NCBI GenBank assembly: GCA_910577045.1
Contig: CAJTLB010000016.1
Location: 1-64,000, forward strand
Direction: 5' to 3'
Origin: an uncultured Lachnospiraceae bacterium
GTDB lineage: Bacteria > Bacillota > Clostridia > Lachnospirales > Lachnospiraceae
DNA: 64,000 nt
A model generated the notes under the pieces. The model was given only the letters and a program-made list of their open reading frames with translations, was not told the DNA's origin and made no database searches. Of this stretch, positions 44,084 through 53,968 are shown one piece after another (the first letter of the stretch is position 1; each line of letters opens with the position of its first letter). A program made the position numbers and the translations under genes.

Positions 44084-47011
44084 TTATTTTTCTAAATATT
44101 TCTCTCCAAGAGCAATTAACTCTTGAAGGGAATACAAGCGGCATTGCCGCAGATCCCCTGACTGATAGTCAAAAACTAATTTTCCATCCGCTATATCACA
44201 AAACCTTGGCAAATAAGCAATCGTTTGGAATTCACTATCTAATAATAGACCATATCTCTCTCCCACTGCACTGATATACTCAGTTATAATATATTCTTTT
44301 ATGGGGGTAACATAAGTTAAATAAGATTCCTCTTCTAAAGTAGTTACTAATTTCCCCGAATCCCTGTTATACACTTTCGGGGCGTTATGAAGGGAAGATT
44401 CTATCCGATATTGCCCTATATAAAATTCTTCATATAAATCTTTTGATGGGGCGTCTCCCATAGTCTCTGCTACCATTGTGCCGTCCGCCGCACTATAATG
44501 CCGCACCATCCCGTTATACCAAATCACCTCTAAGTATGACCCTTCTTCCTTCTTTATAAATTGCTGGTCATAAATAGATTCTGCATCTGGCAGCTCTTTT
44601 TGGGTTACTAACTCACCTTCCATGTTATAAACCTGAAAACCCTGGTAATTAAAAAGCATTGCTGTTTGCCCATCCTGGCTAATTCTTGCTTCATCATGGT
44701 AATATCGCGGATTATAAGATAAAAGTTGTGCTTCATGGTGGTTTTCTAATTTCCATCTCCGTAAAACAGGTTCATTCCTGTTGCCCAAAATAGCATATGT
44801 ATCTGTTAAAACCATAAAATCACAATTTTCCTTACTGCTTTCTGTTAATAATAAATTTGCCCCACTATCATAAAAAGAAAAATTTTTATTATCTGTCGCC
44901 GCTAGAACATATTTTTCTCCAATTGCAAAATTACTGATATGTGCGCCTTCCGTATAAGCCAATTCTGTTTCCTGTAAAGTATCTGGATTAAAATTTACTA
45001 ATATATTCTCCCTTGCAATATAAATTCCTTCCTCTTTCGCGGTAAGCAAAAAAGGATTTTGTGAATGATACCCTCCAATATAAACCGCTTCTACTGTATC
45101 AATCAGCCCAAATAGTGATTCGCCGCTTTTATTTGCCGCAAAAGCAAAATAATGATTACAAAACCCGCCTTTTAAAGATTGATACTCTGATTTATCATAA
45201 ATAATGATATTATCATTTGGTTCTTCTATATCAAAAATAGTCAATCCGCCATTCGAAAAACTAACTGCCAATAAAGTGCCATCTTTATTTAAAGAAAAAA
45301 TAGCATTATTTGGATTCGCAAAAATATCATTTACTGCCGTTAGCATATGTTGGCCCTCAAAAGAACATTCTGCTATCTTTTTTCCATCCGATACTTGATA
45401 TAATACAGCATAGCCTTTATCCCGTTCCACAGCAGCTACCCTTGTTTTATCAGCAGAAACTGCCAATGTTGTAGCGGTCTCCCCCGTCCATAAAACCTGT
45501 TTCTGTTCCAAGTCATACATTGTTATGCCATTTTCACCAGCATAAATAATATGGGTTTCATCTATAAACCTTACTTCTGATAATGCTGACTTTTGTATAG
45601 GCAGGGATACTATTTTTTTACCATCTGCCATATTAAAAATAACCGCTTCATACGCATAGATCACTGCAAAACAAGTGCCTTCCGGCGACACCTCCAGCCC
45701 AAATGGGGCAGAAGGCAGTTCACATATATCTAATGCCTGAAACCCATCTGATAACTGATATACTCCTAATGCGTCTGTCAATGCCTTTTGTGCTTGCGCT
45801 GTAACAGGCGCTTCTAAAATACTTTTTCCTGTTGGGATTGCCTGTAAAGCTAAATCTACTGCCTTAGGAATATCTCCTTCTAACAGGGCATTAGCAGAAT
45901 ATTCGGCTAATGTAAGGGCTGCCTGAAGCTGCTCTAACTGTTTTAAGCCAATAAAAGAACATATGCCTCCTATAAAAAATGCTGATACTAAAATAACCAT
46001 AGCAATCCGAGCATGTTTTTTATGGCGGATAACTCTTTTGTCATGTTTATGCAATAATAAAAATGCCGACAACATTTCTAAGGCAGACTGATAACGCTGT
46101 TCTGGGTTTGGAGCCATTGCCTTTTGTATAATAGCTGCAATTTCAGGGTTGCAAATATCTGGCCCTAATGGTTCTACATCCAAGGCATCTTGGGCAGGGC
46201 GGCGTCCAGACAATAGATGATAAAGAGTTGCCCCTAAACTATAAATATCCGACCTTGTATCCAACATTACTGTATATTTCCCATTTGTACTGCTGACTGA
46301 AGAAGATCCCCTATCCACTACAGTCGCTTCACTTTCTACTATAGTTGCTTCACTTTCTACCACTGTTATTTCATTTTCTATTATAGTTACTTCTGTATCT
46401 TCTGCTCTTTCAGCCTGGTTACTTGGTTTTGTTATGGAATTTTTTTTAATGACCCGGCTTTTATCTACGTATTCTATGCCATAATGCTCCGGCGAGGCAT
46501 ATCCTCTGCTAAATCCTACTTTTACTGCCCCGTTTTCGCCCAATGCCAAAGCAATATTATAATCAATTAAACATATATCCCCATTAGACTGTAGCATAAT
46601 ATTCGCTGGCTTTATATCGCCATGCAAAATACCATGCGGCAAACAGCTATGTAGGTAACTTAAAGCATCTAAAATCTGGCATGCCCATTGAATCACCTGC
46701 AGCTGGGTGGGAAGCTCTTTTCTTTCTAATAATTTATCCAGGCTCTCTCCCTCAATAAAATCCATAACCGTATAGACTACCCCATCTTCTTCTACATAAT
46801 CATGTACTTGTGGAATATAGGTATGGCGTAAGTCTTTTAGTATATTTACTTCATTTCTAAGCAATTCTGGCTTTGTACTTAATTTCCTTTTATCTGCCTT
46901 AAGGACAACTGCTTTTTGTAAGCGTTGATGCCAGCCTAAGTAAACAATCCCTCCTCCGCCTGACCCTATCTGCTTTTGTATTTCATAAATGCCCGCAATT
47001 ACATGGGACAT
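44084..47011 (-). CDS. Membrane Ser/Thr kinase with extracellular propeller and heptad Thr repeats
   Basis: 975 aa. Kinase domain at about 5-320: glycine loop GSGGGGIVYLG, Lys38, catalytic HGDIKPAN (Asp132), DYN (Asp150) where most kinases have DFG, SPEH for APE, and DTRSDIYSLG. Between APE and helix F lies an insertion of about 70 residues with four Thr at 209, 216, 223 and 230. Each sits in a T-[IV]-[IV]-[ED] motif, exactly seven residues apart. A membrane helix near 335-355 (IAMVILVSAFFIGGICSFIG) is followed by a roughly 600-residue WD/propeller-like ectodomain. It is a sensor kinase; an FHA protein is encoded close upstream and a PP2C downstream. GGGAGG precedes the ATG. Confidence 0.9.
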   Translation of the reverse strand: MSHVIAGIYEIQKQIGSGGGGIVYLGWHQRLQKAVVLKADKRKLSTKPELLRNEVNILKDLRHTYIPQVHDYVEEDGVVYTVMDFIEGESLDKLLERKELPTQLQVIQWACQILDALSYLHSCLPHGILHGDIKPANIMLQSNGDICLIDYNIALALGENGAVKVGFSRGYASPEHYGIEYVDKSRVIKKNSITKPSNQAERAEDTEVTIIENEITVVESEATIVESEATVVDRGSSSVSSTNGKYTVMLDTRSDIYSLGATLYHLLSGRRPAQDALDVEPLGPDICNPEIAAIIQKAMAPNPEQRYQSALEMLSAFLLLHKHDKRVIRHKKHARIAMVILVSAFFIGGICSFIGLKQLEQLQAALTLAEYSANALLEGDIPKAVDLALQAIPTGKSILEAPVTAQAQKALTDALGVYQLSDGFQALDICELPSAPFGLEVSPEGTCFAVIYAYEAVIFNMADGKKIVSLPIQKSALSEVRFIDETHIIYAGENGITMYDLEQKQVLWTGETATTLAVSADKTRVAAVERDKGYAVLYQVSDGKKIAECSFEGQHMLTAVNDIFANPNNAIFSLNKDGTLLAVSFSNGGLTIFDIEEPNDNIIIYDKSEYQSLKGGFCNHYFAFAANKSGESLFGLIDTVEAVYIGGYHSQNPFLLTAKEEGIYIARENILVNFNPDTLQETELAYTEGAHISNFAIGEKYVLAATDNKNFSFYDSGANLLLTESSKENCDFMVLTDTYAILGNRNEPVLRRWKLENHHEAQLLSYNPRYYHDEARISQDGQTAMLFNYQGFQVYNMEGELVTQKELPDAESIYDQQFIKKEEGSYLEVIWYNGMVRHYSAADGTMVAETMGDAPSKDLYEEFYIGQYRIESSLHNAPKVYNRDSGKLVTTLEEESYLTYVTPIKEYIITEYISAVGERYGLLLDSEFQTIAYLPRFCDIADGKLVFDYQSGDLRQCRLYSLQELIALGEKYLEK
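46310..46393 (-). repeat. Four imperfect 21-base tandem repeats encoding Thr-x-x-Glu/Asp heptads
   Basis: They lie within the kinase gene, residues 207-234. Each unit encodes a Thr, two Ile/Val, an acidic residue at +3, and a Ser/Asn/Arg-Glu/Gly pair. The DNA copies differ at several positions, so selection on the protein motif is more likely than recent expansion. Confidence 0.8.
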
Positions 47012-47065
47012 ATTGTTTCCTCCCTTTTTCCTTAAGAAAAAATTTTTCCTTAAATAAAAATATTT

Positions 47066-47236
47066 CTATTTATCATAATATTTCCATGGTTTTCCATAGT
47101 CCTGTTCCAGCTTCCTTGTTAATTTTTTCCACCTATAGCGAAAAACAATAAAGCATATCCCTGCTAATAAAATTACTGCTGCCATAGTGGCAAAGCCGCC
47201 AAAAAGCAGTAATTCGCTTTTTGATAAACTAAACAT
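47066..47236 (-). CDS. 56-aa single-pass membrane protein
   Basis: Starts MFSLSKSELLLFGG; a membrane helix occupies about residues 9-32, followed by FRYRWKKLTRK and a tail ending KPWKYYDK. AAGGAAG is just before the ATG. It lies in the 243-base gap between the FHA gene (18 bases) and the kinase gene (54 bases), in the same direction. The positive residues after the helix suggest a cytoplasmic C-terminus. It is likely a small accessory of the kinase/FHA pair; family not recognised. Confidence 0.65.
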   Translation of the reverse strand: MFSLSKSELLLFGGFATMAAVILLAGICFIVFRYRWKKLTRKLEQDYGKPWKYYDK

Positions 47237-47254
47237 TCTCTTCCTTTCTGCTAT

Positions 47255-48553
47255 TTAATTATGTACCCTGTACCTTACTGGTTTACTTTCTGTGAATTGA
47301 ATTTCCATACCATGGCAAAGATGGTATGGTTGATTAGGAACTAATATTTTCCCATTAATAAATGTATGGTTCACTGAACCAAGATCTATTAAATAATATT
47401 CTCCTTCTTTTTTTTCTATCCTTGCATGCCTTCTTCCAATTCTCTTAAATTCTCCAGGAAATGCTATATCTGGCCTTACTTCATTATTAGAAACACGCCC
47501 AATTACAATAAATTTTCCTTGGAAATTTAATTCTATTTTGGCAGGAGCACCCGGAATTTCTGAATAAACCAATTCTAAGTAAGGCCCCAAATAATTTTCT
47601 TCTAAATTTGCTATCTCTGTTTCTTCTGTATAAGGCTGTAAACCACTCTCTTTTTCTTCTTGTTTATAAAATGTGCCTATTGCTCCTGTACCTTTTAATT
47701 CTTCTGCAACAACCTGCACCTTTTCTTTCTTTTTCTTAAAGAGCCCTCCTAATCCGCCCTCTTTTTTCTTAGATATTTTTTCCTCTACTTTTGGTTTATT
47801 CTTTTTATTTTTATCTTTCTTCTTTTTCTCTCCAAATAAAACATCCATTATTTTATCATTATTAGATTCCAGTACTTTCTCTCCCTTTGCTATATCTACA
47901 GGTTGTTTTTTCTCTTCCTCCTGTTTGTCCGTTTTAACCCATTTTCCTTCTTGAGTTTGTGGCATTTTTTTCTGTTTGATAAATTCTTTATTGGAATCTA
48001 ATATTAAAGCTGCCTTTGCTTCTTCCAATATTAATTGATATAAACCAGATAATGTCACATTGCCATTTGCAAAATATTTATAAAGCTTTATTTGAAAATC
48101 TTTATCGTCTGTTATAGTAACGTCCTCAAATATCTTTTTTAAAAAAGAAATTATCTCTTGATCTGTACTTTTAAAAGATTCCTCTGGCACATAAATAAAA
48201 TATACTTTACTTTTATTTAAATATATGTACCTTGGATCTACACATAAATGGTGATAATCTAAAAACCAATCTCCTCCTTCTATAAACGGCATCAAAAGAT
48301 TTTTATACATTTTAATAAACAAATCTTTAGATAATATCATATTGCTGTATTCCAGTGCCACTCCATTTACAAGCTCATATTGAAAAGAAACCTGGTCGTC
48401 AATTATTTTAAGTTGATATGGAACTAAAAACTCTGGGAAATTTTCTTTTAATACCCGAATAACTATCTGATCCAACTGGAATGGCGGTTTTAAATTCACG
48501 CATAAATAATTTGCTTCTAAAGAGTTTTGCATTTCAAATCTTTTCGTATCCAT
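47255..48553 (-). CDS. FHA-domain protein with DUF6382-like N-terminus
   Basis: 432 aa from the ATG at 48553 (GGAGG 8 bases upstream); the ATG five codons earlier lies on the ribosome site. Residues about 1-195 resemble DUF6382 (LCVNLKPPFQLDQI, DPRYIYLNKSKVYFIYVPEE). A Lys/Glu-rich linker follows, including a very basic stretch near 245-280. The C-terminal FHA domain spans about 340-432 (IVIGRVSNNEVRPDI, IGRRHARIE, INGK). FHA domains bind phospho-Thr; the kinase next door has four suitable candidate sites. No membrane helix. It probably links the kinase to the pilus machinery. Confidence 0.88.
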   Translation of the reverse strand: MDTKRFEMQNSLEANYLCVNLKPPFQLDQIVIRVLKENFPEFLVPYQLKIIDDQVSFQYELVNGVALEYSNMILSKDLFIKMYKNLLMPFIEGGDWFLDYHHLCVDPRYIYLNKSKVYFIYVPEESFKSTDQEIISFLKKIFEDVTITDDKDFQIKLYKYFANGNVTLSGLYQLILEEAKAALILDSNKEFIKQKKMPQTQEGKWVKTDKQEEEKKQPVDIAKGEKVLESNNDKIMDVLFGEKKKKDKNKKNKPKVEEKISKKKEGGLGGLFKKKKEKVQVVAEELKGTGAIGTFYKQEEKESGLQPYTEETEIANLEENYLGPYLELVYSEIPGAPAKIELNFQGKFIVIGRVSNNEVRPDIAFPGEFKRIGRRHARIEKKEGEYYLIDLGSVNHTFINGKILVPNQPYHLCHGMEIQFTESKPVRYRVHN

Positions 48554-48568
48554 ATCATTATCCTCCAT

Positions 48569-49885
48569 TTATTCCTCAAAGTATTCTAATTCCAGTAACC
48601 CCATACCGTCTGCAAACCTTACCTGGGCAATCCCATTATGAAAAGGCTGCGCTTCTTTTATAAATTGTTCAATAACCAATTTATTTTTTTCGCTAATATA
48701 CCCCCAATTACTTCCTATCTGAACCGCCGCTAAATGCTGGCTAAAAGAAAGAGCATTTATATATTGAAAATCAATTACTAAATTTCCTTTTTGGTCAATA
48801 TATCCCCACATTCCCTCTGTATTTGCTACAGCGATATATCCATTTGACTCTGGCGCTTTTGCATTTGCATATCCAGTTTCCGAAATCTGATTTCCTTTTG
48901 TATCCACTAAATACCATAATCCGTTTGTTTTTACCATTGCCATATTGTTGGCATAAACGGAGCCCAAAGAATTTATTGCCACATCCTCTAAAATAAAATC
49001 TACGACAACAGTGCCACTATCTGTAATAATTCCCCAAAATCCATCTTTTTTTACGGCCGCTAACCCGCACGCATTAGCAGTAATCTTTTCATATTGATGT
49101 GTTGGCGCCACGCACTGGAAATCATAGTTATAATACCCATAATACCCATTTGCCTGCGCTAAAATAAAGTTAGGTGTTAATGAATATACGTCTGTAATAC
49201 CTGTTTCATCTATTCCATATTTATCGCCGCTGCGCGTAATAACATAATAAGAGCCATTATATAATACTACTGCATAGCCAGGTTGATTAAACGGTGTAAC
49301 AAAATCATATTTAAATTCTGTCTGGCCTCTTCCTTTATTATTTATATATCCCCACTTTTCTCCATTAAACGCTGGCATTAGCATATTATCTGTTGTAGGT
49401 ATAATTTCGGTATAATCTGTCATATGCAGCATATAACCATATCGATTCGCTTCATACATATCTTCAATTGTTGTTACGGCAAATTTTTTCATTCCATTTT
49501 TTAATAAAGCCATTGCATTTTCAATCTTGCCGCTATTGATATAGTATTGTGATGCTGTTAAATATTCCTGCTCTGTTGCATTATCCCTTTCCATCCGCCG
49601 TTCTACTAAATTTATATAAGAATCATATTCTTCAAAGGCCTGGTAATTAGCCAGTAATTTTTCTTCAATCTCTATATTCCGATCCGTTGAATAGCTTAAC
49701 GCTTTTTCATAAAGTGGTATCGATCTAATATATAATTCTTTTGAAGCTAATATATCTGCCTTTTCTATTAACTCATTTTGACTTTCCCTTAATTCAACTC
49801 CACTTATCGCCCGCACTGATAAAATCCAGCCAATACTTAAAACTATTAATATAACAAGAACAAATATTATTTTTTTAACCTTCAT
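48569..49885 (-). CDS. WG-repeat protein with N-terminal membrane anchor
   Basis: 438 aa from the ATG at 49885 (AAGGA 7 bases upstream). A membrane helix at about 5-25 is followed by TPR-like helices at about 28-140. Then come several WG-type repeats (EKWGYINNKGRG, GFWGIITDSG, GMWGYIDQKGNLV, SNWGYISEKNKLV), probably outside the cell. It sits between the prepilin peptidase (11-base gap) and the FHA gene (15-base gap). WG repeats form beta structures that bind ligands or proteins. A pilus-associated or sensor role is plausible, not shown. Confidence 0.8.
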   Translation of the reverse strand: MKVKKIIFVLVILIVLSIGWILSVRAISGVELRESQNELIEKADILASKELYIRSIPLYEKALSYSTDRNIEIEEKLLANYQAFEEYDSYINLVERRMERDNATEQEYLTASQYYINSGKIENAMALLKNGMKKFAVTTIEDMYEANRYGYMLHMTDYTEIIPTTDNMLMPAFNGEKWGYINNKGRGQTEFKYDFVTPFNQPGYAVVLYNGSYYVITRSGDKYGIDETGITDVYSLTPNFILAQANGYYGYYNYDFQCVAPTHQYEKITANACGLAAVKKDGFWGIITDSGTVVVDFILEDVAINSLGSVYANNMAMVKTNGLWYLVDTKGNQISETGYANAKAPESNGYIAVANTEGMWGYIDQKGNLVIDFQYINALSFSQHLAAVQIGSNWGYISEKNKLVIEQFIKEAQPFHNGIAQVRFADGMGLLELEYFEE

Positions 49886-49896
49886 CCCATTTTCCT

Positions 49897-50553
49897 TCAC
49901 AATATTATAAATGCCAATACCGTTCCCATATATAAGAAAGGCGTCATTGGCACCCCATCTTTAAACCCTATCTTTTTTCGGCAAAGTTGTACTATAGAAT
50001 AAATACAACAAAGCAATACCCCATACAATAAAGCTCCCATTATACGCTGCCCTGTTAAATATAATCCCATAACAAAAACTAATTTCACATCTCCTGCCCC
50101 TAACCGTTTCCCTGATAATACATAACACAGAAAGAATACTGTCCCTCCCATTATTCCACCTGCTAAAGCCTGACATGCTAATGTTATTCCTGCCCCTGTA
50201 TCTAGGATAATGGTTATCCCAACTATTACAGACCAAAGTAAAAGCATAACTTTTAAAACCAAATTTGGGATAATATGTTTTTCTATATCTATAACATTCA
50301 ATACTGCCATACCGCAGACTAAAAAGAACACTAAGGAAAGTTCTATTATACTTCTGTATATCTGCCCATTAATACAGATTATAAACCAACCTAAAAATGT
50401 CAAAATGCCTGTTGCAATAACTGGAAAAGAAACTATCGTCCCCTCTTTTCTTTTTATATTTAACAGTAATACTTTATCTGTTATTAAAAGACCAATATAA
50501 AATATAATGGTAATAAGAACTGAGCCTAATACTGTACCGATTATGATTTTCAT
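49897..50553 (-). CDS. Prepilin peptidase (A24 family, CpaA/TadV-like)
   Basis: 218 aa, about six helices. Catalytic Asp89 in VIDIEKHIIPN and Asp155 in GAGDVKL. It cleaves the leader of the Flp pilin and the TadE-like pseudopilins. It lacks the N-terminal Cys4 domain, as TadV proteins often do. Here, however, that domain is present as its own gene at 39171-39641. A late TPFLYMGTVLAFI helix resembles the PilD end. It lies 21 bases after the TadE-like gene, within the tad operon. Confidence 0.9.
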   Translation of the reverse strand: MKIIIGTVLGSVLITIIFYIGLLITDKVLLLNIKRKEGTIVSFPVIATGILTFLGWFIICINGQIYRSIIELSLVFFLVCGMAVLNVIDIEKHIIPNLVLKVMLLLWSVIVGITIILDTGAGITLACQALAGGIMGGTVFFLCYVLSGKRLGAGDVKLVFVMGLYLTGQRIMGALLYGVLLCCIYSIVQLCRKKIGFKDGVPMTPFLYMGTVLAFIIL

Positions 50554-50574
50554 AATTTCCTCACAAGAATCCGT

Positions 50575-51435
50575 TTAACTTTCTGGCAAAAACTTACTTA
50601 CTCTTCTATCATCTCCTCCCACCCATGCTGCAACGCTAACCCTCTGTACCACATGAAGGCGGGCTTCTGGTATAATTAACTGTACAAACCCCAAATCAAT
50701 ATCATATTCCACTACAATATCAATAACTCTCATATTCTGATCACATAAAAAAGTAGAACCACTGAAATCCAGCCCATGATACCCCTCTTTAATGCCATAA
50801 GATTTTAAATAATCATCTGCGCCCTTATTTTTCTGCGCCAAATAATGCTGCGTAAGGCCTGCCGCCGCAGCCGCGCCAATAACCTTCCTAACAGCATAAC
50901 TAGCTCCATCTGCCGCCATATAAATAAGGCCTGCTATTACGCCATTACTATCGCTAAATAATTCTCTTACGCTAGATGCGGATGCCTGTACAGAAGAAAT
51001 AGTGATATCTGCACTATTTTGCAAAGAACCTAGATTTTCCTGCAGCGCAGTTATAGAATTACTATTTAACTCCAGATTAGAAATATTTTGTAATGTGTTT
51101 GTACCATCCGTATATAAACTTTGAATCTTATTCAAACTGTCAACTACTTGATCTGTTGTATTATCTATATTTTCCATATAAGGCGCCCCATCCTCCTGGA
51201 TTCCCAGCAGCGCGCTTCTTAATCCCAGTGCTTCGCAAATATAAGTACATCCTGCTATCTGGCTGGCAGCTGCATGAATAGCAAATTGAATTTTATTATG
51301 TACTGTAAATATATTAATTAAAGATACTACCGCGATGCAAACCATTATAAAAACCATAAAAGAAATTACTGCCTCTACTACTATCATTCCGTTCTCATCT
51401 TGTAGTTTTCCCTTCTCGTCTCTTATTCCTGCCAT
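50575..51435 (-). CDS. TadE-like pseudopilin
   Basis: 286 aa. After 15 charged residues the stretch GMIVVEAVISFMVFIMVC with a Glu five residues after Gly is a class III prepilin-like cleavage region and membrane helix. The rest is an extracytoplasmic domain with helical Ser/Asn-rich segments and a final beta-rich part (IDLGFVQLIIPEARLHV). It is probably a minor pilin of the Tad pilus. Encoded between DUF5702 and the prepilin peptidase. Confidence 0.75.
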   Translation of the reverse strand: MAGIRDEKGKLQDENGMIVVEAVISFMVFIMVCIAVVSLINIFTVHNKIQFAIHAAASQIAGCTYICEALGLRSALLGIQEDGAPYMENIDNTTDQVVDSLNKIQSLYTDGTNTLQNISNLELNSNSITALQENLGSLQNSADITISSVQASASSVRELFSDSNGVIAGLIYMAADGASYAVRKVIGAAAAAGLTQHYLAQKNKGADDYLKSYGIKEGYHGLDFSGSTFLCDQNMRVIDIVVEYDIDLGFVQLIIPEARLHVVQRVSVAAWVGGDDRRVSKFLPES

Positions 51436-51493
51436 AGAGTTTCTCCCTTGTCCCTTATTTCCTGATATAAAATTTTTCCTATTTTTATATTTG

Positions 51494-53944
51494 TTAATAT
51501 CCTCTGGTAACAGTAAACTTATATCTATTTTCTTGAAATGCCCTTACAGCAGAATATGTATTTTCTTCTATTACTTGTTTTGCAAAGTTATTCGGCATCA
51601 CTGCAAAATCCAGATGTATGGAACAGGTTGCATCCACTGCTGTATATGCTTCCTCTAATTTAAACTCCAGTTTAGTTAAATTCTGCTCTTTCCCTTTATT
51701 TTGTTGCACATGGTTTATATTTAATGTTATTAAATTTCCTGTTCTTTCATATAATTGATTATCTGTAGTAAAAAACACAATTAAAACTAACAAATATTGC
51801 TCGTAATCCAGTTTTAAACCGGTAGAAGACGATTCCACAGTCCCGTCCAAATCAATTAAACTTTTAAATTTTTCATAAGAAGTAAGATCCCGCAATTCAT
51901 TCTTTATTACTACTACGCCCTCTCCCTTTTTCAGTTCATCCCAATCCCCTACGGTTTCTATTCCAGCAATAGCGAGCCTTAATGCTACAGATACTACAAG
52001 CCCTAATCCTGGCAATATAGCAGATGCCGCCGTAGAAAGTGATTCAATAGCTGTATTAATCTCTGTTATACTATAAGTAGCTGCAAAATTTACAATAGCC
52101 CGAAACGCCAAAATCCTATTTCTTGCTTCTCCTAAATTAGCCGAAGATAAATTATGTCCGCCAAATATATATTCCAGCTCCGCCTGATATAAATAATTAA
52201 TATCAGAAGCCATTTTATAACCCGTTAATGATTTTATAGCTTCTTCCTCTTCTTTTACATTTGTCACCCTGCTTGAAAACATGCCAAAATCATATGCCAC
52301 AGTATAAAACTTAGTCAAAAGCCTTTTCCCTGCTTTTTCAAAACTATTTTCCTTAAATACAACAGCCGCATTTTCTATTAAATTATCAAAATCCGCATTA
52401 TTCGTATTGCCATTATCGCCAAAACCAAACTCTTTAGGAATATCTCTTGCCTTTGTTATTTCCTCTTCTTTAAGCCGTTTCGCCGCTTCCTCTTGCTGTT
52501 TTTCTGCTTCCTTCTTTTTTGCCTTTGCCCTTTCCTCGGCTTCTGAACTTACTCCCTCTTCAAAACATTTATAAAGAGAGCGATATAATTTTTCATATAA
52601 GGATATATCCATAAAGTCCTTATATTCACTTTCTTTTAAAGAGGCATACCATTCTGGTATAGTATCGTCACATTCAATATACGCATCCCTGATTTCTTCC
52701 ATTCTCAGCGAAATATTCTCCGCCTGGAGTTCATAATCTTTATTACAGATATAATTTTTACTTATATAAGCAGCTAAATTTACATAATTGTCCGCACTAT
52801 AAGCTCCCCCTGTCCCAAATAATTTGTCTAATATGGACAGTTCTTTCTGCATGCCTTCTTTCACTTTTTTTGAAACATTTTCATCCTCTAAAGTATCCTG
52901 TAAAGAATTACGGCAATCCTCTAACTTTTTTATTGCTTTTTCTAATTCTCTTGCTTTCTCCTCCAGATCGTACACTAACCCATCAAAGCTTTCAAAATCT
53001 ACCTGTTCGTTATCTATAGAATCTATAAACCCTTCTATCGCCTCTTCAAATTTCTCAAATAATTTATCCTCCCTGGCGTCTTCATCTTCTTCATAAGCGT
53101 TATACATATCTATATATTCTTGTTCCTCTTCTGATAATTCTTCTCCTTCTTCCAGGGCCTCCATATGTTCTAACGCTTCCTCAATTGCCTCTTCATTCAG
53201 AATATAATCTTTATAAACTTGATAAGAACTGGAATTTGTTATATTAGAAAATTCCTTTTTTGTTTCCAAATATGTATTATTAATATTCCTAATATATTCT
53301 GGATAATAGGAAAGCCTTTTCAATATATTATAATACTCTTTCGTTTTCCCCATTACAGCTTCTGCTTCTTTTGCTACATCATTTAGTTTTTTAATGGCTT
53401 CTGCATCTTTCTCTACTTTCTGGATGGTATCTAAAGCTTCTATTATAGAATCATCGTCTTCTAATAAAGTCATTGCAATACGGAACTTCATAAAATCCCC
53501 TATCTGGCTCCCTAATATGTATGGATTAGAAAGAGACGAGCCAGGTACATGATTATACGACAACATTATCTCCGCATTTTGATAAGGCATAAATCCCTTT
53601 GTTGAATTCAGTCCCATAAAATCCTGTATTCCTTGTAAATGCGACCATCCAATTACATTACTAGCCGGCTTAAAAGAAGACTGCATATATTCTTCCAATA
53701 CTTTTATCTGTTCCATTGCTTCTTTATCTTGCGTAACTGCAAAAAGCCCGTATAATTCTTTTAATAAATTATCATACATACTTATAACAGCTTCTCCATA
53801 ACTATCTGCTGTCATAACCGCCTGATTACTATATAATTTTATACGCGCCAGATCTACCATAAAGCCTTCAAAAAATATAGTTGGCACAAGAATCAATGTT
53901 ACGAATACGGTTATAGAACCTTTCATTCTTCTAAAAAAATTCAT
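51494..53944 (-). CDS. DUF5702 protein (TadG-like)
   Basis: 816 aa. The N-terminal segment GSITVFVTLILVPTIFFEGFMVDLARI forms a membrane helix typical of TadG/DUF5702 proteins (motif cited only in part: GSITVFVTLILVP). A large extracytoplasmic region with several long coiled-coil stretches and a Glu/Lys-rich segment near 480-500 follows. Near 640-665 there is an Ala/Gly-rich hydrophobic segment (AAILPGLGLVVSVALRLAIAG). It is a large structural partner in Gram-positive Tad loci. The start has GAGGAAG before it. Confidence 0.82.
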   Translation of the reverse strand: MNFFRRMKGSITVFVTLILVPTIFFEGFMVDLARIKLYSNQAVMTADSYGEAVISMYDNLLKELYGLFAVTQDKEAMEQIKVLEEYMQSSFKPASNVIGWSHLQGIQDFMGLNSTKGFMPYQNAEIMLSYNHVPGSSLSNPYILGSQIGDFMKFRIAMTLLEDDDSIIEALDTIQKVEKDAEAIKKLNDVAKEAEAVMGKTKEYYNILKRLSYYPEYIRNINNTYLETKKEFSNITNSSSYQVYKDYILNEEAIEEALEHMEALEEGEELSEEEQEYIDMYNAYEEDEDAREDKLFEKFEEAIEGFIDSIDNEQVDFESFDGLVYDLEEKARELEKAIKKLEDCRNSLQDTLEDENVSKKVKEGMQKELSILDKLFGTGGAYSADNYVNLAAYISKNYICNKDYELQAENISLRMEEIRDAYIECDDTIPEWYASLKESEYKDFMDISLYEKLYRSLYKCFEEGVSSEAEERAKAKKKEAEKQQEEAAKRLKEEEITKARDIPKEFGFGDNGNTNNADFDNLIENAAVVFKENSFEKAGKRLLTKFYTVAYDFGMFSSRVTNVKEEEEAIKSLTGYKMASDINYLYQAELEYIFGGHNLSSANLGEARNRILAFRAIVNFAATYSITEINTAIESLSTAASAILPGLGLVVSVALRLAIAGIETVGDWDELKKGEGVVVIKNELRDLTSYEKFKSLIDLDGTVESSSTGLKLDYEQYLLVLIVFFTTDNQLYERTGNLITLNINHVQQNKGKEQNLTKLEFKLEEAYTAVDATCSIHLDFAVMPNNFAKQVIEENTYSAVRAFQENRYKFTVTRGY

Positions 53945-53968
53945 TTTATACTTCCTCTTATATTGATT

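Noticed and set aside
49897..50553. Truncated pseudogene of a full prepilin peptidase
   Set aside because: Both catalytic Asp motifs, all helices and a good start are present; short TadV-type enzymes naturally lack the N-terminal domain.
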